NCBI RefSeq assembly: GCF_000712295.1
Contig: NZ_JMKI01000037.1
Span: 1-64,000 of the forward strand
Length of the DNA stretch: 64,000 nt
From: Synergistes jonesii
Lineage (GTDB): Bacteria > Synergistota > Synergistia > Synergistales > Synergistaceae
Reading direction: 5' to 3'
The translations under genes were made by a program, and so were the position numbers. The notes beneath the pieces were generated by a model. That model worked only from the letters and a program-made list of their open reading frames with translations, made no database searches and was not told the origin of the DNA. Of the stretch, positions 57,464-64,000 are shown piece after piece. The first letter of the stretch is position 1, and each line of letters begins with the position of its first letter.

Positions 57464-59071
57464 TCAGCGCGCTTTTTGCGAAATTTTTGCGATCAGCTTT
57501 TTCAAAAGCTCCGGCAGAACGTCGAGAGAATAAGAAAGGTAGAGCCGCTCCTCTTTTCTGTGCGGAGCGGCGCCGCTCGGGCCGAGGTTTATCACCGGAA
57601 GGCCGAGGGCCTGCATCTCTTTCAGCGGCAGGCTGTAAATCTCCCCCCAGCCGGGCATGTTTTCGGCAAGAGCCGCTATGTCGCCCTCCGAGACCTTTCC
57701 GCCGACGTAGCTCAGGTCGCAGAGGCCGGAGAAGAATTCGACCTCCGTCATCTTGAGGCCGTATTTTTCGGCGCACTCCGCCTCTATTTCGCGCGCGGCG
57801 CCCACCACGGCGGCATCGCGCGGCGAGCCGGTGAAATCCGTGCGGACTGGGAGCCACGGCGGAAGGAAGAAGACGGCGGCGTAAGGAGGCTCCGCGCCGC
57901 TGCGGTCGGCTATGAAGTCGACGACCTTTATCCCGCGCGCTCTCATATCGCCCGGCGGGAGCGACGCCGCGAAGTCGCGCAGCTCCGCGTCAAAGGCTTC
58001 TCCGGCGCGTGCCGCGGCGAGCTCCGTCAACTCGCCGAGCGTGTAGACGGCCGGCTCCGGCGCGGAAAAGGCCGAGCCGTTATAGCCCTTGGAAAGAAGT
58101 GATTTATAAGAGGCCTCCAACTGCCCGGAGCTCTCCTCAAGCGCGCGCAGCGCGACGCCCTTCATCTGCTCCATAATCTGCGCCGGCCCGTTGTTCGTCG
58201 TGAAGCAGTTGAAATAGGCGTAAGCCTTGTCTGGCACGGTGACGCTGTAGACGTCGCGCAGAGCGCCCATGTCGAGGCATATCCACGACGGCTGGCAGAC
58301 GCCGCGCGCAGGGTCGGCGAGGCAGGGATCGCCCTCGGCGGCCGCCACTGCGCGCGAGGCCGCGAGCAACGCCGAAAAGCCGTCGTAGCAGTTTCCGACG
58401 TGCGCGTCGCGTCCGCGCACGTAAAAGCCCGGCATCAGCTTGCCGAGCGTGCCGAGGAATACCATCGGGCCGGTGACGCCGGACTGTCCGGCCTCTCCCG
58501 GCTCTGTGTTCAGCGCGGCCAGGAAGTCGAGCCCTTCGCGCTCCATCTCGAAAAGCACCGGCAGCACGCCGCGCATCCCAGCGGACGAGTTCTCTTCGTC
58601 GCCGACGAGCGCCATGACGAGGTTGACGTCGAAGATCGAACGGTCTTTCGCGAACTCTTCGATAAGCGCCGTCTCGATCGCGTCGCCGCACTTCATGTCC
58701 ATCGTGCCGCGACCGTAAAGCGTATCGGCGTCCGCGCGGAAAATCTCCGCCAGCTTTTCCGTGTCGAAGGCGTGCTCGGCGATTTCGCCGTAGCATTTTA
58801 CGTCGACTACGTCGTAATGCCCTATCATCAGCACGGTGCGCGGCGTTTTTTCTGCGGCGTCTACGCGCGCTATGAGAGACTTGAGCTTGTGCGGCGAACC
58901 TTCGAGAGGCGTATCTACAAGCATCAGATGATGCGGACGCTCTTTGAAATACGAAAGCCCGCTGAGCCTTGAATAGATGATCTCGCCAGGGAGGCTCTCC
59001 TCCGCGCTCTCCGTGACGCTCGGGGCCGCGACGAGCTCTTTTATCAACGGCAAAAGATAATTTCTGTCCAT
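57464..59071 (-). CDS. M20-family peptidase, RocB (arginine utilisation) type (535 aa)
   Basis: The M20 metal sites are visible: MIGHYDVVD, DTLYGRGTMDMKCG, and GDEENSSAGMRG with the catalytic Glu pair. The length (535) and insert fit RocB-type proteins. It probably cleaves a small peptide or acyl-amino acid. ATG 59071 has AAAGGCGG upstream. The 59072-59567 gap holds no gene, only a hairpin. Confidence 0.85.
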   Translation of the reverse strand: MDRNYLLPLIKELVAAPSVTESAEESLPGEIIYSRLSGLSYFKERPHHLMLVDTPLEGSPHKLKSLIARVDAAEKTPRTVLMIGHYDVVDVKCYGEIAEHAFDTEKLAEIFRADADTLYGRGTMDMKCGDAIETALIEEFAKDRSIFDVNLVMALVGDEENSSAGMRGVLPVLFEMEREGLDFLAALNTEPGEAGQSGVTGPMVFLGTLGKLMPGFYVRGRDAHVGNCYDGFSALLAASRAVAAAEGDPCLADPARGVCQPSWICLDMGALRDVYSVTVPDKAYAYFNCFTTNNGPAQIMEQMKGVALRALEESSGQLEASYKSLLSKGYNGSAFSAPEPAVYTLGELTELAAARAGEAFDAELRDFAASLPPGDMRARGIKVVDFIADRSGAEPPYAAVFFLPPWLPVRTDFTGSPRDAAVVGAAREIEAECAEKYGLKMTEVEFFSGLCDLSYVGGKVSEGDIAALAENMPGWGEIYSLPLKEMQALGLPVINLGPSGAAPHRKEERLYLSYSLDVLPELLKKLIAKISQKAR

Positions 59072-59470
59072 ATAACGACCGCCTTTCACTTGCTACATGA
59101 TAACACAACGGCGCGCAAAAACTTCATATCGGGCAAACGACAGCGCGCTGCGAATATAGTCATTCGACTTGTATGCGATAACGTAGGACGAAAAATGAGC
59201 GCCTCGTTTGTTTTTTATGTTTTCGTCACGCGGATTTGCTCAATAGCAACGCCCTTCGCCTTTTTTTTCGTGAGCGGCGTCAGCCGCGGACAAATCCATG
59301 TGATCTACTTCGTCAATTATACAAGGAGCGTCCGTCAAGTATGTATTTTACAGCGCGTTCTCCAAGCCCTTTAGAATATACTGTCATGAGTTTCGGATAC
59401 GCCTTTTCGTTGCTCTTGTATAGTTGATGTAGTAAAAATATAAAAAATTTCCCGCCGAAAGCGGAGGCGG

Positions 59471-59520
59471 CACGGCAAACCGGACCCTGCGGGCGGGTCC
59501 GGTTATCGCTTTGCCGTTTT
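59471..59520. terminator. Large hairpin between glycerate kinase and RocB-type genes
   Basis: An outer stem ACGGCAAA / TTTGCCGT encloses an inner stem CCGGACCC / GGGTCCGG. A T run follows on the plus strand; on the minus strand it lies after the glycerate kinase gene and would end that transcript before the next. Confidence 0.65.
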
Positions 59521-59567
59521 TCAAAAAACTTCTAAAGAATAGCTTCGCGCCGTCATTCAATGGCTTT

Positions 59568-60731
59568 TCAAGAGAGGCTGCGTATGTCGCTCCGCCGCTC
59601 CTCCACCGCCTTTATCAGCCTTACGACGTCCTCGACCGTCAGCCGCAGGTCGCCCCTCGCGCGCAGGCGCGCCTCGCTGTAGGGGACGGCCACACGGTTG
59701 ATCGGGAAGACGGCGGAGACCCCTTCGTCGTAAGCGCCGCCGATATCGTCGCCGACGTCGCCGACGACGGCGATCACCGGGACGCCGAACTTCTTCGCGC
59801 GGCGCGAAACGCCGATAACGACCTTTCCGCCGAGGCTCTGCGAATCTATTTTGCCTTCCCCGGTAAAGACGCAGTCCGCCCCTCTAAGAAGCTCGTCGAA
59901 GCCCACTGCGTCAAGCACGACGTCGATGCCCATCTTCAGCTCCGCGCCCAAAAGCGCCGCCAGCCCGTAGCCCATGCCGCCGGCTGCGCCCGCGCCCCTG
60001 TCCTGCGCGCGGTCCGCGCCGAGGCAGCGCTTCACGGTATCATGGAGATGCCTCAAGCCTGCGTCGAGAAGCGGGACCGTTTCACGCGAAGCTCCCTTCT
60101 GCGGGGCGAAGACGTAAGCCGCGCCCCTTTCGCCGTAAAGCGGATTGTCGATGTCGCACATCGCCGTGATCCTGACGTCTTTCAGCTCACGCGCGAGGCC
60201 GCAGCTCTGCACCGAAGCAACCGAAGAGAGCGTGCCGCCGGTGGGGATAAAGGAACGTCCCTCGCCGTCGCGAAATACGACGCCGAGCGCCGCAGCCGCG
60301 CCGCAGCCTCCGTCGTTCGTAGCGCTGCCGCCGAGGCCGATTATCACCTGCTTTGCGCCGCCTCTGACCGCTTCCAGGATCAGCTCGCCGACGCCGAAGG
60401 TAGTGCCGCCGAGAACGTCGAGCCTCCCCTCCATGAGCGGCAGCCCCGCCGCGGCAGACATCTCCACGACCGCGGTCCTTCCGTCGGAGAGCACGCCGTA
60501 AAACGAGCTTACCTTCTCAAAGCGGGGACCGGTGACCGAACACTCGCGCCGCTCTCCGCCGACGGCGGCCAGGAAAGCTTCCACCGTCCCTTCCCCGCCG
60601 TCCGCCACGGGAATGCCGCGCACACAGGCGTCGGGAATATGCGCCTTTATGGCCTCGGCCATGATCCCGCATATTTCCGTCGAGCTCATGGTACCCTTGA
60701 ACGAATCAGGTATCAGGATAAAGCTTTTCAT
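59568..60731 (-). CDS. Glycerate 2-kinase, GarK/GlxK type (387 aa)
   Basis: It matches bacterial class II glycerate kinases: IPDSFKGTMSSTEIC start, PVADGGEGTVEAF, VIIGLGGSATNDGG, and TGEGKIDSQSL. It makes 2-phosphoglycerate from glycerate. It is 44 bases after the GntP-type permease gene, so they form one operon for glycerate or a similar sugar acid. GGGGGCGGGCGCC precedes the ATG. Confidence 0.93.
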   Translation of the reverse strand: MKSFILIPDSFKGTMSSTEICGIMAEAIKAHIPDACVRGIPVADGGEGTVEAFLAAVGGERRECSVTGPRFEKVSSFYGVLSDGRTAVVEMSAAAGLPLMEGRLDVLGGTTFGVGELILEAVRGGAKQVIIGLGGSATNDGGCGAAAALGVVFRDGEGRSFIPTGGTLSSVASVQSCGLARELKDVRITAMCDIDNPLYGERGAAYVFAPQKGASRETVPLLDAGLRHLHDTVKRCLGADRAQDRGAGAAGGMGYGLAALLGAELKMGIDVVLDAVGFDELLRGADCVFTGEGKIDSQSLGGKVVIGVSRRAKKFGVPVIAVVGDVGDDIGGAYDEGVSAVFPINRVAVPYSEARLRARGDLRLTVEDVVRLIKAVEERRSDIRSLS

Positions 60732-60775
60732 GGCGCCCGCCCCCTTCGAGAAAGAAGCAAATCTGCCCGCCGCCC

Positions 60776-62125
60776 CTATGCAAGAAGCAGATAGGCGGCA
60801 TAGACCCCTACCATCGAGGCGACGCCGATCACAAGTGTGCCCAGCGTCTGCGTCCTGTACCCCTGCTGCGGCTCCATCTCGCCGAAATTGGTGACCACCC
60901 AGAAGTAGGAATCGTTCGCGTGAGAGACCGTCATCGCGCCGGCGCCGATAGCGATGACGCAGAGCGCGCCCAGCAGCGGCGAATCAAGCCCGAGCGCCGG
61001 CAGCACCGGAGCGAGCATCCCCGCCGTGGTGGTGATCGCGACTGTGGACGAGCCCTGCGCCGTCTTGAGTATCGCCGCAAGCACAAACGGGAAGAAAATG
61101 CCTATCGTGGACAGAACGTTGGAATTGTCCGTGATATACTGCACCATCCCAGACACGCTGATGACCTTGCCGAGCACTCCCCCCGCGGCCGTAATGAAAA
61201 GGATCGGCCCGACGACCATCAGCGTGTCGTTGGTGATTCCGTAAAATTCATCCATCTTGTGCGCCGAGGCCAGCAAGACGACGCCGAGCGCCGTACCGAC
61301 GGCCAGCGCGATCATAGGCGTCCCCAAAAAGGCGATGATGGGAATGCGTATCTTCGCCATAGCCAGGCCCGAGGCCAGCGCCATCAGAACGATCGGCACG
61401 ACGATGGGGGCGAAGGACGCGCAGCCGCCCGGCAGCCTGCCGTATTCGGCGATCAGCTGTTCATAGCTCTTCACAAGCGAAGCGTCTTCGTCGTCGTCGC
61501 GCGCCTTTACCTTTCCGCCGATATAGATGGCGAAGAGACAACCGGCCACAAGCGGCGGAATCGAAAGCAGCGCGCCGAGCAGGATAACGAGCAGCAGATG
61601 GTCCCCGATGCCCAAAGAATTGGCCGCGGCTATCGGTCCCGGAGTCGGCGGGACAAAACAGTGGGAAATGTAAAGCCCCATCGAAAGAGCCACCGTCATC
61701 GCGACGCTTGAGGCGCCGGTGCGCTTGGCGAGCCCCTTTCTGATCGGATTGAGGATCACGAAGCCGCTGTCGCAGAAGACCGGTATCGAGACTATCCAGC
61801 CCATGAGCATTATCGCGATTTCGGGATGCCTTTTGCCGACGACCCTGACAACGATATCCGCCATTTTGATCGCGGCTCCGGTCTTTTCGAGCAGCATGCC
61901 GACGAGCGCGCCGAAAATAATGACGATGCCGATGCTCTTAAACGTCCCCGAGAAACCGTCGCCTATGATACCGGGCAGATCCGCTACAGGGATCCCCGCG
62001 ATCATGCCGAAAATGAGCGATACCGCCATGATCGAAAGGAACGGATGAATCTTATACTTTGAGATCGCCACGATCATCGCCACGATGGACAGCACAAATA
62101 CAACGATGAGAAGAATACCTGTCAT
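60776..62125 (-). CDS. GntP-family permease (449 aa)
   Basis: It has about 12-14 hydrophobic segments and the family motif WIVSIPVFCDSGFVILNP. GntP proteins import gluconate, glycerate or similar acids with protons; the adjacent glycerate kinase suggests glycerate or a related sugar acid. GGAGGCGAAACGA precedes the ATG. Confidence 0.92.
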   Translation of the reverse strand: MTGILLIVVFVLSIVAMIVAISKYKIHPFLSIMAVSLIFGMIAGIPVADLPGIIGDGFSGTFKSIGIVIIFGALVGMLLEKTGAAIKMADIVVRVVGKRHPEIAIMLMGWIVSIPVFCDSGFVILNPIRKGLAKRTGASSVAMTVALSMGLYISHCFVPPTPGPIAAANSLGIGDHLLLVILLGALLSIPPLVAGCLFAIYIGGKVKARDDDEDASLVKSYEQLIAEYGRLPGGCASFAPIVVPIVLMALASGLAMAKIRIPIIAFLGTPMIALAVGTALGVVLLASAHKMDEFYGITNDTLMVVGPILFITAAGGVLGKVISVSGMVQYITDNSNVLSTIGIFFPFVLAAILKTAQGSSTVAITTTAGMLAPVLPALGLDSPLLGALCVIAIGAGAMTVSHANDSYFWVVTNFGEMEPQQGYRTQTLGTLVIGVASMVGVYAAYLLLA

Positions 62126-62202
62126 TTCGTTTCGCCTCCTACATTTTTTCTACGTCAAAGCGTTTTGCAATATCAAGATAGCATGTTGAAGGAGACATAA
62201 CA

Positions 62203-62241
62203 ATATTACAGAAGACAATAATTATCGTAAATCATTGTCTT
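62203..62241 (-). promoter_or_regulatory. Promoter/operator for the gntP-glycerate kinase operon
   Basis: TTTACG (62226-62231), spacer 17, TAATAT (62203-62208) on the minus strand. The -35 lies within the inverted repeat AAGACAAT-N14-ATTGTCTT (62212-62241), a likely site for the CdaR-type regulator. Confidence 0.55.
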
Positions 62242-62255
62242 TCATAACATACAAC

Positions 62256-63404
62256 TTAAATAATATTCGACGAAATATCGCGATAAAAATGAATCGCGTT
62301 GTAGTAGAGCGAGCTGAACTTTATCGAACGCGGGTCGTAGCCCGTAGTCTCGGCCAGCCGCCGCAGCCGGTACTGCAGCGTGTTCTTATGGATGAAGAGC
62401 CGCTTCGACGCTTCGGCGACGGAGCCCTCGCACTCATAATAGAGCTCGAGCATCGATATGTAGGCGGCTATCTCCTCCGGCGAACAGTTGCGGAATATCC
62501 TTCTGATATATTCGGCCTTGACGGCGTCGGGAATCTCGCCGAGAAAAATCTCCATGTTGAGACTGTCGTAAAGGCGCGGCTGCTTCGACGGGGAGCGCAG
62601 ACAGGTGCACAGCGCCCTCTCCGCGCGCTCGAAAGCGGCCGCTATGTATTGATAGCCCCTGTATTCGGCGTCGATCCCTATCGCCAGCGAAACCTGGCAG
62701 CGCGCCTCGACCTCGCGTTTGAGCCGCGAGGCGAAAGCAAGCATCCCTTCGTCGGGCTGCGCCGGAAGAAGCAGCGCTATACGGCTGTCAAGCTTATAAA
62801 CTATGATATCCTTGCCGGCGGCGCACAGCTCCGATACGCGCCGCTCCGCCTCTTCGATAGTGACCTGCGTCCTCGTGGCGTCGTCGTTCATGAGCGGCAC
62901 GGCCGAAATAAGCAGCACCCGTCGCGGCACGGTGATATCTATATGCAGGCTTCTCGCGCCCTCGGCCAGAGTCGCGAACTCGGCCGGCGACGCGTGGACC
63001 CATTCGTTAAGAAAGCGGCTGCGCGCGCGGCTTTCGATCCACATCTGCTCCGAAAGCGCGATATCGAGGATGAGGATCTCGGTCATCTTCCTGATGATCT
63101 GCCCATACTTGCGCAGCTTCTCATAAGGACCGGTGACGCCGATCACGCCCACGATCTTATCATTAAATGTGACGGGCAGGTTTATGCCCTGCTTTGCGCC
63201 GTCGAACTCTCCGTCATAGTGTACGACGAGCTCGTCGAGCCGCTCGTCGATCAGCTTCTTGGCGCCGGCATGGAAGGTGTTCATCCGCGCCGGGTCGGTA
63301 CTCGCGATGATAACGCCCTCCGAATCCATCATATTTATCTTCTCGCCGATAACGCCCTCGATCTCCTGGACGATATTCATGGCGCTCCGCTTGGGAAATT
63401 GCAT
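62256..63404 (-). CDS. cdaR: CdaR-type sugar-diacid regulator (382 aa)
   Basis: An N-terminal diacid_rec sensor domain (AMNIVQEIEGVIGEKINMMD ... 'LPVTFNDKIVGVIGVTGP'), a middle GGDEF-like region, and a C-terminal PucR-type HTH (EASKRLFIHKNTLQYRLRRL). It activates glycerate/sugar-diacid genes in other bacteria. ATG 63404 has GGAGGTGAGGCTT upstream. Its gene leads into the permease operon. Confidence 0.9.
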   Translation of the reverse strand: MQFPKRSAMNIVQEIEGVIGEKINMMDSEGVIIASTDPARMNTFHAGAKKLIDERLDELVVHYDGEFDGAKQGINLPVTFNDKIVGVIGVTGPYEKLRKYGQIIRKMTEILILDIALSEQMWIESRARSRFLNEWVHASPAEFATLAEGARSLHIDITVPRRVLLISAVPLMNDDATRTQVTIEEAERRVSELCAAGKDIIVYKLDSRIALLLPAQPDEGMLAFASRLKREVEARCQVSLAIGIDAEYRGYQYIAAAFERAERALCTCLRSPSKQPRLYDSLNMEIFLGEIPDAVKAEYIRRIFRNCSPEEIAAYISMLELYYECEGSVAEASKRLFIHKNTLQYRLRRLAETTGYDPRSIKFSSLYYNAIHFYRDISSNII

Positions 63405-63510
63405 AAGCCTCACCTCCGCCGTCAACAACGATTATAACCTCTCCGCGCACGCTGCGGACTAAAAAGCATATCGGCGCAGTTATGGAAAAACAACAAAATA
63501 AAAATTTTTC

Positions 63511-63538
63511 TTGACATTATCCGTATACGCTGTAAAAC
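63511..63538 (+). promoter_or_regulatory. Promoter of the CoA-transferase gene
   Basis: TTGACA at 63511-63516, 16 bases, then TAAAAC. The spacer contains CGTATACG, a small palindrome. Confidence 0.5.
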
Positions 63539-63571
63539 TGGACGCAGTAATTTGAAAGGGAGCTTTAAAGA

Positions 63572-64000
63572 ATGGCGAAACCCTTTATAAAGCCCGTCGT
63601 CGCCGCGCGCGAGGCGGCGAAGTTCGTAGCGGACGGCTCTTCTCTGATGATCGGAGGTTTCAACTTCGGCGGGGCGCCTTACACGCTTATCGACGCGCTC
63701 TGCGAAAGCGGCGCGCGCGACATAGATCTGATCTGCGTCGATACGAGCTACTACGACACGAAGGTCAAGGGCCCCGTCGGCGTCGCCAGACTCGTAACCG
63801 AGGGGCGCCTGCGCTCGCTCATAGCGTCGCACATCGGGCTGAACAAAAAGACGCAGGAGCTTTACACGAGCGGCGAGCTGAAGGTCGAGCTGATACCGAT
63901 GGGGACCTTCGTCGAAAGGATCCGCGCCGGCGGCGCCGGGCTCGGCGGCGTGCTGACCCCGACCGGAGTCGACACCGTCTACGAGAAGGGGCGCGAGACG
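63572..64000 (+). CDS. CoA-transferase alpha subunit, cut by the window edge (143 codons)
   Basis: It matches family I CoA-transferase subunit A (AtoD/ScoA/CtfA-like): LMIGGFNFGGAPYTLIDAL, 'SHIGLNKKTQELYTSGEL', VELIPMGTFVERIRAGGAG and LTPTGVDT. It transfers CoA between short organic acids; the beta subunit should follow. GAAAGGGAGC precedes the ATG. Divergent from the CdaR-type gene. Confidence 0.9.
   Translation, partial: MAKPFIKPVVAAREAAKFVADGSSLMIGGFNFGGAPYTLIDALCESGARDIDLICVDTSYYDTKVKGPVGVARLVTEGRLRSLIASHIGLNKKTQELYTSGELKVELIPMGTFVERIRAGGAGLGGVLTPTGVDTVYEKGRET

Noticed and set aside
59090-59374. Rightward frame (94 codons) after the RocB-type gene
   Set aside because: No ribosome site, poor codon pattern, and hydrophobic runs typical of AT-rich non-coding sequence.
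59511-60794. Rightward open frame (427 codons) antisense to glycerate kinase
   Set aside because: Glycerate kinase has all family motifs; the antisense frame is Arg/His-rich with none.

Overview
The window is most of a lambda-like, siphovirus-type prophage (position 1 to about 47.1 kb; its left end lies outside the window) followed by about 17 kb of host chromosome. The prophage ends at the 3' end of a tRNA-Leu(CAA) gene (47123-47208), with a P4-type tyrosine integrase beside it. The DNA is GC-rich, uses many ATA Ile codons, and the host genes point to an anaerobe that ferments amino and organic acids: an M20 peptidase of the RocB type, a cobalamin adenosyltransferase, a multi-subunit flavin/Fe-S dehydrogenase, glycerate kinase with a GntP permease, and a CoA-transferase. 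A Synergistota host (Cloacibacillus-like) fits, but this is an inference and not a proven assignment.

Prophage layout. Nearly everything is read leftward (minus strand). From right to left: integrase (46.9 kb); a rightward, AT-richer block of membrane and zinc-ribbon genes plus a toxin-antitoxin remnant (41.9-45.4 kb); a primary immunity switch with an S24-type CI repressor facing a Cro-like protein (40.7-41.9 kb); a second, smaller XRE/XRE switch (37.9-38.4 kb); the recombination and replication block (YqaJ exonuclease, Bet/RecT, an initiator-like protein carrying a candidate origin, a DUF6475-like protein, SSB; 32.5-37 kb); many small accessory genes, two DNA methyltransferases, an ASCH protein and a VRR-NUC nuclease (27-32 kb); a third divergent control region (25.86-25.99 kb); a phage radical SAM enzyme and a ParB-like protein (22.8-25.3 kb); then packaging, head and tail genes in lambda order: small terminase, intein-containing large terminase, portal, MuF-like head protein, scaffold, decoration protein, capsid, connectors, tail tube, G/GT with a frameshift site, tape measure, M, L, K, I and J. 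No lysis genes are in the window, so they probably lie left of J.

Most notable prophage points. A mini-intein sits in the terminase nuclease site, and a second reading frame inside it encodes a zinc-finger protein or its relic. An A AAA AAC slippery site links G and GT. Three separate control regions each have a near-consensus leftward promoter with repeat or palindrome sites. The first half of a RelE-like toxin is fused to a zinc-ribbon membrane protein. Three zinc-ribbon plus membrane proteins form a cluster on the lysogenic strand.

Host part. It holds a tRNA-Leu; a Cys-rich protein with PduO-type adenosyltransferase; RarA overlapping a HAD hydrolase; a structured RNA candidate resembling 6S RNA (50864-51063); a five-gene leftward operon for a flavin/Fe-S dehydrogenase; a divergent cupin gene; a Ski2-type helicase with a GNAT acetyltransferase; a RocB-type peptidase; glycerate kinase, GntP permease and a CdaR-type regulator; and the start of a CoA-transferase alpha subunit running off the right edge.
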